Source of the DNA: an uncultured Sphingopyxis sp. | Lineage (GTDB): Bacteria > Pseudomonadota > Alphaproteobacteria > Sphingomonadales > Sphingomonadaceae | DNA length: 45,616 nt | Direction: 5' to 3' | Assembly: GCA_937873425.1 (NCBI GenBank) | Contig: CALMYE010000209.1 | Coordinates: 1 to 45,616 of the forward strand | Shown: in pieces, positions 17,106 to 24,136 of the stretch | Numbering within the stretch: the stretch's first letter is position 1 | Layout of the letters: every line of letters begins with the position of its first letter | Program-made: the position numbers and the translations under genes | Notes under the pieces: model-generated | Database searches by the model: none | What the model saw: only the letters and a program-made list of their open reading frames with translations | Told to the model about the DNA's origin: nothing

Positions 17106-17384
17106 TCAGTTCCTCCGGTTTTTCATGTTTTCAAGCTGCGCCAGCTCTTCATCGCTGCGAACCGCGGGGCGGAAGTCGGGATGGTCGGCGCTGATGATGC
17201 GTTCGACGGTGTGGAGCCGGTTTTCGAGCCGGCGGGCGGTGTCGTAGAGTTCGTCGAGCAGCTGCTCATCCTCTCCGGTCAGCGTCTTGGCCTGTTTCCA
17301 CTTGGTGACATAGTGGAGGATCAGCCAGGGCAGACCGAGGAAGAGGGTGCCGATGACGATCGGGACAATGATGATCTCTTCCAT
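17106..17384 (-). CDS. pspB: Phage shock protein B
   Basis: 92 residues from the ATG at 17384, 12 bases after pspA. N-terminal transmembrane helix (EEIIIVPIVIGTLFLGLPWLI), then HYVTKWKQAKTLTGEDEQLL, then the coiled-coil LYDTARRLENRLHTVERII. This is the usual PspB design and position. The stretch LENRLHTVERIIS is a weaker form of the module found in the five downstream proteins, after which the C-terminus diverges (DEELAQLENMKNRRN). With PspC it transmits envelope damage to PspA. Confidence 0.9.
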   Translation of the reverse strand: MEEIIIVPIVIGTLFLGLPWLILHYVTKWKQAKTLTGEDEQLLDELYDTARRLENRLHTVERIISADHPDFRPAVRSDEELAQLENMKNRRN

Positions 17385-17396
17385 CGGTCCGGCTCC

Positions 17397-18059
17397 TTAT
17401 TTCTTGGCCTGCGCGGCCTTCAGCGTGGCGAGTTCCTCGGCGACCTTGTCGGCGGCCTGCAGCTCGGCGAACTCTTCGTCGAGCGACTTCTTGTAGCCCA
17501 GGCCCGCGGCTTCGGCACGGCCTTCGGCCTCGTCGACGCGGCGTTCGAGGATTTCGAAGCGCGAGAAAGCGTCCTCGACGCGGTCGCCGTTGGTCATTTC
17601 GCGCAGCTTGAAGCGGTTCTCGGCGCTTTCGAGGCGGTTGACGACGCTCGACTGGCGCGCGCGCGCTTCGCTGAGCTTCTTCTGCAGCTTGGCGATGTCG
17701 GCCTCATAGCCCTTCAGCGCATCGTCGAGCGTCGCGATCTCGGCCTTCAGCCGTTCGGCCATGTCGCCGGCCTTCTGCTTTTCGACGAGCGCGGCGGTGG
17801 CGAGGTCCTCGCGGTCCTTCGACAGCGCGAGCTCGGCCTTTTCCTTCCAGCTGTCCTGCAGCCCTTCGAGCTTGGCGATGTGGCGGCGCATTTCCTTCTG
17901 GTCCGCGATGGTGCGGGCGGCCGACGCGCGAACCTCGACCAGCGTCTCGTTCATCTCGAAGATGATCTGGCGGATCATCTTTTCGGGATCTTCGGCCCGG
18001 TCGAGCAGGTCGGTGACGTTGGCGGCGATGATGTCGCGGGTGCGTGAAAAGATACCCAT
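17397..18059 (-). CDS. pspA: Phage shock protein A (PspA/IM30/ESCRT-III-like)
   Basis: 220 residues, ATG at 18059, with CAGGAG nine bases upstream. The start MGIFSRTRDIIAANVTDLLD is the amphipathic membrane-binding helix; the rest is alpha-helical coiled coil with family blocks EDPEKMIRQIIFEMNETLVEVR and KAELALSKDREDLATAALVEK. Length is normal. PspA binds stressed inner membrane as oligomers and, in unstressed cells, inhibits the activator PspF. It is the second gene of a nine-gene operon, after a 57-aa small ORF, with a hairpin between. Confidence 0.96.
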   Translation of the reverse strand: MGIFSRTRDIIAANVTDLLDRAEDPEKMIRQIIFEMNETLVEVRASAARTIADQKEMRRHIAKLEGLQDSWKEKAELALSKDREDLATAALVEKQKAGDMAERLKAEIATLDDALKGYEADIAKLQKKLSEARARQSSVVNRLESAENRFKLREMTNGDRVEDAFSRFEILERRVDEAEGRAEAAGLGYKKSLDEEFAELQAADKVAEELATLKAAQAKK

Positions 18060-18098
18060 TTGACTAAACTCCTGACGAAAACTCGGGGCTTGAAAATG

Positions 18099-18142
18099 CT
18101 GGTGCCGGGGCGGGGCAAGGGGGGAGAGTGCCCCGGCACCAG
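18099..18142 (-). terminator. Hairpin between the 57-aa ORF and pspA (attenuator- or processing-type)
   Basis: Perfect 13-bp stem CTGGTGCCGGGGC (18099-18111) with GCCCCGGCACCAG (18130-18142), loop 18 bases. Read on the - strand, the stem begins 6 bases after the small ORF's stop and is followed by CATTTTCAAG, a short T run. It may be a partial terminator or a stem that protects one side of a processed mRNA; the weak T run argues against full termination. Confidence 0.55.
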
Positions 18143-18148
18143 TGCCGG

Positions 18149-18322
18149 TCAGACCATCGGGCCGACCGCCGGGGTGTTCGCAGCGGCCGCCAGCGCCATG
18201 CCGCCCGGGGAAGCGGCGATGTCGAAGGCGATCTTGGGCTGGTCGATCACGCCGACGAGGATCGCCAGAGCGCCGGCCGCGCTGAGCGCGAAGGTCGTGG
18301 CCTGGGCAAATATCGTCTTCAT
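18149..18322 (-). CDS. 57-aa small membrane-type protein, first gene of psp operon
   Basis: The frame reads ATG at 18322 to TGA at 18149-18151. It begins MKTIFAQATTFALSAAGALA, continues ILVGVIDQPKIAFDIAASPG and ends NTPAVGPMV. A strong Shine-Dalgarno (GGAAGGA, 6-7 bases before ATG) and the position about 47 bases downstream of the predicted sigma-54 start site support real translation. Residues ~5-25 form a hydrophobic helix (membrane anchor or uncleaved signal), and the remainder is Ala/Pro-rich. No recognised family. It would be made whenever the psp operon is induced, so a stress-linked membrane peptide is inferred. Confidence 0.68.
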   Translation of the reverse strand: MKTIFAQATTFALSAAGALAILVGVIDQPKIAFDIAASPGGMALAAAANTPAVGPMV

Positions 18323-18378
18323 GATCGTCCTTCCCTTTTCGCTGCACCGGTGCGTGATGCGCCGGTTCGCATGATGCT

Positions 18379-18396
18379 ATGCAGGGGGCGTGCCAA
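18379..18396 (-). promoter_or_regulatory. Sigma-54 promoter of the psp operon
   Basis: On the - strand the sequence reads TTGGCACGCCCCCTGCAT, a near-exact match to TGGCACG-N4-TTGCA/T, with GG and GC separated by exactly ten bases. Transcription should start about 12 bases past the GC, near 18369, giving a leader of ~47 bases before the 57-aa ORF. PspF-type activators require such promoters, and pspF is the divergent neighbour. Confidence 0.88.
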
Positions 18397-18459
18397 TTGC
18401 TCCGAAGCGCGGAAATCGGCCTAACTTCACGCGCGATTCGCCTTTTATGCCGAAAGCGC

Positions 18460-18496
18460 TTGCCAATCAGCGGGAAATTTTGCCAATGATTGGGAA
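18460..18496. promoter_or_regulatory. Tandem candidate PspF-binding sites
   Basis: Two 17-bp repeats, TTGCCAATCAGCGGGAA (18460-18476) and TTGCCAATGATTGGGAA (18480-18496), stand 20 bp apart, i.e. near two helical turns. The second is an almost perfect palindrome (TTGCCAAT / ATTGGGAA). They lie about 90-130 bases upstream of the predicted psp start, the usual enhancer distance, and the second reaches the pspF start codon, so binding could also repress pspF. Confidence 0.7.
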
Positions 18497-19518
18497 TGGA
18501 GCGCGAAACGCAGTTCATCGGCCAGTCGGCGGCCTTTCAGGATGCGGTCGAGCGCACCAGCCTGGCGGCGGCGCTCGACCGCCCCGTGCTGGTGATCGGC
18601 GAGCGCGGCACCGGCAAGGAGCTGATCGCCGAGCGCCTGCACCGGCTGTCGGCGCGCTGGGACCGGCCCTATGTGATCATGAACTGCGCCGCCATGCCCG
18701 AGACGCTGATCGAGAGCGAATTGTTCGGGCACGAGGCGGGCGCCTTCACCGGCGCGACGCGCAGCCGCGCGGGCCGCTTCGAGGAGGCCGATGGCGGCAC
18801 ATTGTTCCTCGACGAACTGGCGACGATGTCGATGGGCGCGCAGGAGCGGCTGCTGCGCGCGGTCGAATATGGCGAGATCACCCGCGTCGGCGCGTCGCGC
18901 CCGATCCGCGTCGACGTGCGCATCGTCGCGGCGACCAACGAGCATCTGCCCGCGCTGGTCGACGACAATCGCTTTCGCGCGGACCTGCTCGACCGGCTGT
19001 CGTTCGAGGTCATCACCCTGCCCCCGCTGCGCGCGCGCGAGGGCGATATCGAGGTGCTCGCCGAATATTTCGGACAGCGCATGGCGGCGGTGCTCGGCTG
19101 GGACGAATGGCCCGGCTTCGGCCCGCGCGCGCTCGCGGCGATGGAGGGCCACCAATGGCCGGGCAACGTCCGCGAACTCAGGAACGTCATCGAGCGCGCC
19201 ATCTATCGCTGGGCCGACCCCGAAAAGCCGGTCGATGCGCTGACCTTCGACCCCTTCGCCAGCCCCTGGCAGCCGGCGGTGCGGGCGGGCGCGCCGAAGA
19301 TCGATGCCGCCCCGCCGGCCGCGTCCGACCCCGCCCCGGCCGCGCCGCCGTCCGGCCCGGTCGCCGACCTGCGCGCCGCAGTCGACGCCTATGAGCGGCA
19401 GATATTGTCCGACACCATGGCGCGCTGCCGCTACAACCAGAAGATCGCGGCCGAGGCGCTCGGCCTCAGCTACGACCAGATCCGCCACGCGCTGAAGAAG
19501 CACGGGCTCAACCAGTAG
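18496..19518 (+). CDS. pspF: Psp operon transcriptional activator PspF
   Basis: 340 residues from the ATG at 18496; a TTG two codons earlier is possible and no good Shine-Dalgarno marks either. No receiver domain: the AAA+ domain starts directly (Walker A GERGTGKE at ~35-42), includes the sigma-54-contacting loop GAFTGA (82-87), Walker B GGTLFLDEL, arginine-finger region FRADLLDRLSF and WPGNVRELRNVIERA. A Pro/Ala linker leads to the C-terminal Fis-type helix-turn-helix (YNQKIAAEALGLSYDQIRHA). It activates sigma-54 RNA polymerase at the divergent psp promoter and is held inactive by PspA in unstressed cells. Start overlaps the second tandem site, suggesting autoregulation. Confidence 0.95.
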   Translation: MERETQFIGQSAAFQDAVERTSLAAALDRPVLVIGERGTGKELIAERLHRLSARWDRPYVIMNCAAMPETLIESELFGHEAGAFTGATRSRAGRFEEADGGTLFLDELATMSMGAQERLLRAVEYGEITRVGASRPIRVDVRIVAATNEHLPALVDDNRFRADLLDRLSFEVITLPPLRAREGDIEVLAEYFGQRMAAVLGWDEWPGFGPRALAAMEGHQWPGNVRELRNVIERAIYRWADPEKPVDALTFDPFASPWQPAVRAGAPKIDAAPPAASDPAPAAPPSGPVADLRAAVDAYERQILSDTMARCRYNQKIAAEALGLSYDQIRHALKKHGLNQ

Positions 19519-19528
19519 CCGGCGCGCG

Positions 19529-20479
19529 CTAGGTCTGGCCCGCGCGGCTCGCGGCGAGCACTTCCTCCAGCGTGCGCAGGAACTGGCGTGCGACCTTCGA
19601 CGGCTGGCGGTCCTCGAGCGTGACCCACGAGATGGTGAAGCCGAGCGGCGGGTCGGTGCGCAGCCAGGTGAAATCCGGCGACTGCCAGGCGCGCGCGGTG
19701 AATTCGTCGACGACGGTGACCCCGCCCTCGAGTTGCGCCAGGCGGGCGGCGATGAAGAAGGTCTGCACCGACACCGCCTCGCGATAGGCGATGCCGCGCT
19801 CGCGCGCCGCGCGGGTCAGCACGTCGCCGATCGGGCCGGTTGCGGCGACGCCGATCAGGTCGCGGTCGGCGAGCCGGTCCAGCGGCAGCCGCCCCTCGAC
19901 CTTGCCGAAGCTGCCCTCGGGACAGAAGACGACCAGCTCGCCCTCGGTCAGCAGCGCGCGCGTTAACCGCGGGTGCGGCGGCGGCGTATAGGCGATGGCG
20001 ATGTCGGTCTCGCGCTCGATCAGCGAGCGGACGAGGTCGTCGTGATGGTGGGTATGGACCTCGAAGGTCACGCGCGGCCAGTCGCGGCGGAACTGCGCCA
20101 TCGCCTGCGGCACGACGTCGAGCGCGAGGCTGGGGACGATGCCGAGTCGGATATGCCCGCCGCCCGCCTGCGACAGGTTGCGCGCGGTCTGTTGCAGCGA
20201 GGCGAGCCGGTCGAAGACGTCGCCGGCCTCGCGGATCAGCGCATGCGCCTCGTCGGTCGGGACGAGCCGCCCGCGCGCGAGCTGGAACAGCGCAAAGCCC
20301 AGGCTGTCCTCGGCATGGCGCAATGTCTTCGACACCGACGGCTGCGACACGCCGAGCGCGCGCGCGGCGGCGCTGATCGACCCGTGGGTATAGACGGCGT
20401 GAAAGACCTCGATCTGGCGAAAGCGCATCACGCGTCTGTAGCCCCGCAGCAGCCGGGGGCCAACGCTGTTTGCGGTCAT
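19529..20479 (-). CDS. LysR-family transcriptional regulator
   Basis: 316 residues. ATG at 20479 overlaps the TGA of the RidA-like gene by four bases (ATGA), supporting this start; an ATG at 20428 giving 299 residues is the alternative. Winged helix-turn-helix at the N-terminus: RFRQIEVFHAVYTHGSISAA then ALGVSQPSVSKTLRHAED. The rest is the two-lobed periplasmic-binding-like effector domain (IRLGIVPSLALDVVPQ, DIAIAYTPPPHP, GVAATGPIGDVL). No effector can be read from sequence. Translational coupling to a RidA-like imine deaminase suggests that the ligand is an amino acid or derived imine. Its stop lies 10 bases from that of pspF, in a tail-to-tail arrangement. Confidence 0.92.
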   Translation of the reverse strand: MTANSVGPRLLRGYRRVMRFRQIEVFHAVYTHGSISAAARALGVSQPSVSKTLRHAEDSLGFALFQLARGRLVPTDEAHALIREAGDVFDRLASLQQTARNLSQAGGGHIRLGIVPSLALDVVPQAMAQFRRDWPRVTFEVHTHHHDDLVRSLIERETDIAIAYTPPPHPRLTRALLTEGELVVFCPEGSFGKVEGRLPLDRLADRDLIGVAATGPIGDVLTRAARERGIAYREAVSVQTFFIAARLAQLEGGVTVVDEFTARAWQSPDFTWLRTDPPLGFTISWVTLEDRQPSKVARQFLRTLEEVLAASRAGQT

Positions 20480-20820
20480 CGGCGCAGCGCGACCGCCTCG
20501 ACCTCGATCAGTGCGCCGGGCGCGAGCAGCGCCGACACGACGGTCGAACGCGCGGGAAAGGGCTCGCCGAAGACGCGGGCATAGGCGGCGTTGAAGGCAG
20601 CGCCGAAGCCCGCATCGGTCAGCCAGGCGGTGACCTTCACCACGTCGGCGGGGGTGCAGCCGGCGTCGGCGAGCACGGCGACCAGATTGGCGAGGCAGCG
20701 TTCCGCCTGCGCCTCGATGCCGCCCGCGACGATCGCCCCGTCGCCGCCGCGCGCGAGTTGGCCCGATGTGAAGACAAGGTCGCCCGCGATGCGGAACGGC
20801 GAGAGCGGCGGTCTGGACAT
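20476..20820 (-). CDS. RidA/YjgF-family enamine/imine deaminase
   Basis: 114 residues from the ATG at 20820, with GGGGAA seven bases upstream. In-frame starts further up (20835, 20946) run into an intergenic repeat and are unlikely. Pattern of the family: FRIAGDLVFTSGQLAR near the start, then RCLANLVAVLADAGCTPADV with VVKVTAWLTDAG and the C-terminal FPARSTVVSALLAPGALIEVEAVA, in which the Arg of PAR-S-T is the conserved carboxylate-binding residue of RidA proteins. These enzymes hydrolyse reactive imines released by PLP enzymes and amino-acid oxidases. It could work with an amino-acid dehydrogenase such as the dadA product at 13185, but no direct linkage is visible. Confidence 0.9.
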   Translation of the reverse strand: MSRPPLSPFRIAGDLVFTSGQLARGGDGAIVAGGIEAQAERCLANLVAVLADAGCTPADVVKVTAWLTDAGFGAAFNAAYARVFGEPFPARSTVVSALLAPGALIEVEAVALRR

Positions 20821-20864
20821 GATCTTCCCCTGCATTCGTGATCCTGTTCTAAAAAACCCCATGT

Positions 20865-20943
20865 GTCCCCGCGAAGGCGGGGACCCATCTCCGGCCGGTT
20901 CGAGATGGAGCCGACCGGAGATGGGCCCCTGCCTTCGCAGGGG
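20865..20943. repeat. Triple-hairpin intergenic repeat
   Basis: Three adjacent hairpins: GTCCCCGC/GCGGGGAC (20865-20884), CCCATCTCCGG.../...CCGGAGATGGG (20884-20925) and CCCCTGC/GCAGGGG (20926-20943). It lies between ridA-like and dctD genes, both on -, and could form the 3' end of the dctBD transcript. No second copy is in the window, but the composition is that of a dispersed element. Confidence 0.7.
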
Positions 20944-21023
20944 CACGAACAGGCTTGCCGCCGGGATAGGTGGATCGGCCAGGGGCGCCCACCGTCTTTT
21001 GGAAAGCGCCCCATAGGTTGGGG

Positions 21024-22367
21024 TTATGTGCCGCCCCGGAAATCCCTCGGATTGATCCCGTGCCGCGCGAGCTTGTCGTAGAGCGTCTTGCGCGGCAGGC
21101 CGAGACCCGCCATCGCCCGCGCAATGTCGCCGCCGGTGGCCTCCAGCGTGTCGCGCAGGATCGTCGCCTCGAAGCGCGCGACGCGCTCGGCGAGCGTCAG
21201 GTCGGGCGACAGCGGCGTGTGGCCCGGATCGGACGGCAGGCCGAGGATGATGCTGTAGGCGAAATTCTTGAGCTCGCGGACATTGCCCGGCCAGTCATGC
21301 TCGACCAGATGGCGGCGCACCGCGTCGTCGATGCGAAAGTCCTCGACGCCCATCTTCGCCGCCGCCTCGTCGAGGAACCAGGCGAAGGTCTGCGGAATGT
21401 CCGACCGCCGCTCGCGCAGCGGCGGGATGCGCAGCTTCACGACGTGGAGGCGGTAATAGAGATCCTCGCGGAAATCGCCCGCGCGCACCGCGTCCATCAG
21501 GTCGGTCTTGGTCGCGGCGACGACGCGCAGGTCGACGGGTTCGGGCGCCGCGGCGCCGACCGGCTGCACCTCGCGCTCCTCGATCACGCGCAAGAGCTTC
21601 GCCTGCACCGCGGCGTGCATCGTGTCGATCTCGTCGAGGAACAAGGTGCCGCGATGCGCGGCGCGGATGCGGCCCGCCTGCCCCAGCTTGCCGGTCGCGC
21701 GGTCGATCAGGTCGCTGCCGAACAGTTCGGCCTCGGCAAGGTCGTGCGGCAGCGCGGCGCAGTTGACCGCGACGAGCGCCGCGCCGCTGCGCCGGCTCTG
21801 GCGGTGGAGCATATGCGCGACCAGTTCCTTGCCGGTCCCCGTCTCGCCCTCGATCAGCACGTCGATGTCGGCCTGCGCCAGCTGCGCGATCGTCTCGCGC
21901 AGCCGCACCATCGCCGCGCTCTCGCCGATCAGCGGGCTGTCCACCGCGGCGGCGGCCGCGACAAGGCGGCGGTTGTCGAGAACGAGCGCGCGATAGTCGA
22001 GCGCGCGCCGCGCGGCGCTCACCAGATGGTCGGACGCGAAGGGCTTGGCGAGGAAGTCGAAGGCGCCGTCCTTCAGCGCGCGCACCGCCATCGCGACATC
22101 GGCGTGGCCGGTGATCAGGATGACCGGGATGTCGGGGTCGATCGCGTGGATCGCGGCGCGCAGCTCGAGCCCGTCCATGCCGGGCATGCGGATATCGGTG
22201 ACGACCGCGCCCGAAAAATCGGGTGCGATGCGCGCGAGTGCCGACGGCGCGTCGGCCAGCGCCTCCACCGACAGGCCGGCGAGGTCGAGCGTCTGGACAT
22301 TGGCGTCGCGCAGCGCAGTATCGTCGTCGACGAAGAGGATCGTCTGGTCGGCGGTGAAGAAGCTCAT
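21024..22367 (-). CDS. dctD: DctD-type NtrC-family response regulator lacking the GAFTGA loop
   Basis: 447 residues; ATG at 22367 overlaps the dctB TGA (ATGA). Receiver domain 8-125 with acidic pocket VDDDT, phospho-acceptor Asp in VVTDIRMPGMDG (~58) and the KPF lysine (~108). AAA+ domain: Walker A GETGTGKE (~174-181), Walker B GTLFLDEID (~240-248), FREDLYYRL, WPGNVRELKNF. C-terminal Fis-like helix-turn-helix ends LPRKTLYDKLARHGINPRDF, as in rhizobial DctD. Where DctD has GAFTGA after ELFG, this protein reads SDLIDRATGK, so the sigma-54-contact motif is absent while the ATPase looks intact. TyrR and HupR are known members that lack it and work without sigma-54. Likely regulates dctA; whether through sigma-54 is doubtful. 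Confidence 0.92.
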   Translation of the reverse strand: MSFFTADQTILFVDDDTALRDANVQTLDLAGLSVEALADAPSALARIAPDFSGAVVTDIRMPGMDGLELRAAIHAIDPDIPVILITGHADVAMAVRALKDGAFDFLAKPFASDHLVSAARRALDYRALVLDNRRLVAAAAAVDSPLIGESAAMVRLRETIAQLAQADIDVLIEGETGTGKELVAHMLHRQSRRSGAALVAVNCAALPHDLAEAELFGSDLIDRATGKLGQAGRIRAAHRGTLFLDEIDTMHAAVQAKLLRVIEEREVQPVGAAAPEPVDLRVVAATKTDLMDAVRAGDFREDLYYRLHVVKLRIPPLRERRSDIPQTFAWFLDEAAAKMGVEDFRIDDAVRRHLVEHDWPGNVRELKNFAYSIILGLPSDPGHTPLSPDLTLAERVARFEATILRDTLEATGGDIARAMAGLGLPRKTLYDKLARHGINPRDFRGGT

Positions 22368-24136
22368 GCCGGCCTCAGCGTCAGGCGGAAACCCGCACCG
22401 CCGAGCGGCGATTCGATCAGCGTCAGCGTGCCGCCGAACTCGGCCATGATGTCGCTGGCGATCGCGAGGCCGAGGCCGAGCCCGTCGGGGCGGCCGGTGA
22501 CGAAGGGGGTGAAGAGCTGGGGGCGCAACTCGGCGGGAACGCCCGGCCCATTGTCGCATATGTCGACGAACACCGGGTCGGCGCCGTGCGCGCGCAGCGT
22601 GATGCGCGGATCGGGCGCGCCCTGCACCGCCTCGGCGGCGTTCTGGAGCAGGTTGACGAGCACCTGTTCGAGCCGGACGCGGTCGGCGTGGACCGTCCGC
22701 TCGGGATCATCGAGCGTCACGTCGAGCGCGATGCCCTGCGCGCGCAGCCGGTCGCCGACCAGCAGCAGCGTGCCGTCGATCGCCGATTGCAGCGCGACCG
22801 GGCCGAGCGCGGCGGGCCTGCGGCGCGCGAAATTGCGAAGCTCGCCGGTGATCGCGCCGACGCGCGCGGTCAGCTCGACGATATGGTTCAGATTGCCCTC
22901 CACCTTATCGGGCTGCTCGCGGTTCAGATAGGCGAGGCCGTTCTCCGCGAAGCTGCGGATCGCGGCGACCGGCTGGTTGATCTCGTGCGCGACGCCCGCG
23001 GTGATCTGCCCGATCGACCCCAGCCGGCTCGCCTGCGCCAGTTCCTCGCGCGCGGCGCGATAGCGGCGGTCGGCCTCCGCCTGCCGCTCGGCCGCCGCTT
23101 GCAGCTCTTCATTGGCGTCGCGAAGGTCGCGGGTGCGCGCCGCGACCTCGCGTTCGAGCGCGTCGTGCGCCGCCCGGCGCATCGCCTGCCGCTCGACGAG
23201 GCGGAGCAGCGCGAGGATGGCGGCGCCGACGAGGATGAGCAGGATCAGGAAGGCGACGCGCGCGGTTCCGTTGGCGGCGTCGCGCGCGCCCCGCGCGGGC
23301 TGGAGCAGGCGCAGCGCGCTGCCGGGAAGCGAGATGGTCTCGCTCGCCTCGCGCCAGTCGCGGTCGCGGCGGACGGGCAGCGGCGCGAGCGACCCCTCGC
23401 CATAGCTTTTGGTCGCGAGCAGCCGCTGCCGCTCGGCCGCCGTCACCGGCCGGAAGGCGCGGAAGCGCCAGCCCGGTTCGCTGGTCATGATCACGATCCC
23501 GGCGGCGTCGGTGACCAGCGTTGTCGCGGGCGAATCGGCCCATTTGGCTTCCAGCTTGTCGAACTCGACCTTGACGACGATGACGCCGAGCGCGCGGCCG
23601 CCGGCATCGACGCGGCGCGCGAGGAACAGGCCGGGGCGGCCGCTGACCGTGCCGAGCGCGAACAGCTCGGCCTCGCCCTTTTCCATCGCGCCGCGGAAAT
23701 AGGGGCGGAAGCGGTAATTCTGCCCGACGAAGCTCGTCGGCTCGCGCCAGTTGCTCGCCGCGATCGTCGTGCCGCCGGCATCGACGACATATATCACCGC
23801 GGCGTCGGTGCGCGCCGCCAGCTGCTCCAGCTCGCGGTCGAGCCGGCGCGACGCGGCGTCGCTGCCGTCGGCGAGCGCCGAGCGGACGTCGGGAAATTCC
23901 GTGAGCACGCGCGGCAGCAGACGGAATTTCTGCAGCTCGCTTTCGAGCAGGCTCGCATGCGCGCGGGCGTTCTGCCGCGCCTCGGCATCGGCCTGCGACC
24001 GGGCATGGCCGGCCGCCCATTGCGACAGGCCGACCGCGGCGGCGAGCAGGATCAGCGCCCCCGCGACCGCCGCGACGAGCAGCCGGCGCCGGTCGGCGCG
24101 CGGGGCGGCATGCAGCGAATCGACTGGCGAGGTCAT
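22364..24136 (-). CDS. dctB: DctB-type C4-dicarboxylate sensor histidine kinase
   Basis: 590 residues from the ATG at 24136; an in-frame ATG at 24184 would place codons across palindromic operator DNA, so I prefer the shorter form. First transmembrane helix near LLVAAVAGALILLAAAVGL, a periplasmic double-Cache domain with the DctB signature TSFVGQNYRFRPYFRGAMEK and LGTVSGRPGLFLARRV, second transmembrane helix ARVAFLILLILVGAAILALL, a coiled coil, then the phospho-acceptor box GVAHEINQPVAAIRSFAENG and ATP-binding boxes NLLQNAAEAV, DNGPGVP, GLGLGLAIASDIM. It senses periplasmic C4-dicarboxylates and phosphorylates DctD. It overlaps dctD by four bases and is divergent from dctA. Confidence 0.94.
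   Translation of the reverse strand: MTSPVDSLHAAPRADRRRLLVAAVAGALILLAAAVGLSQWAAGHARSQADAEARQNARAHASLLESELQKFRLLPRVLTEFPDVRSALADGSDAASRRLDRELEQLAARTDAAVIYVVDAGGTTIAASNWREPTSFVGQNYRFRPYFRGAMEKGEAELFALGTVSGRPGLFLARRVDAGGRALGVIVVKVEFDKLEAKWADSPATTLVTDAAGIVIMTSEPGWRFRAFRPVTAAERQRLLATKSYGEGSLAPLPVRRDRDWREASETISLPGSALRLLQPARGARDAANGTARVAFLILLILVGAAILALLRLVERQAMRRAAHDALEREVAARTRDLRDANEELQAAAERQAEADRRYRAAREELAQASRLGSIGQITAGVAHEINQPVAAIRSFAENGLAYLNREQPDKVEGNLNHIVELTARVGAITGELRNFARRRPAALGPVALQSAIDGTLLLVGDRLRAQGIALDVTLDDPERTVHADRVRLEQVLVNLLQNAAEAVQGAPDPRITLRAHGADPVFVDICDNGPGVPAELRPQLFTPFVTGRPDGLGLGLAIASDIMAEFGGTLTLIESPLGGAGFRLTLRPA

Noticed and set aside
18060-18518. N-terminally extended PspA reading upstream to 18518
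   Set aside because: The frame is open, but the added residues contain no helix pattern and would cross the sigma-54 promoter, the 57-residue ORF and the hairpin; CAGGAG marks the 18059 start.
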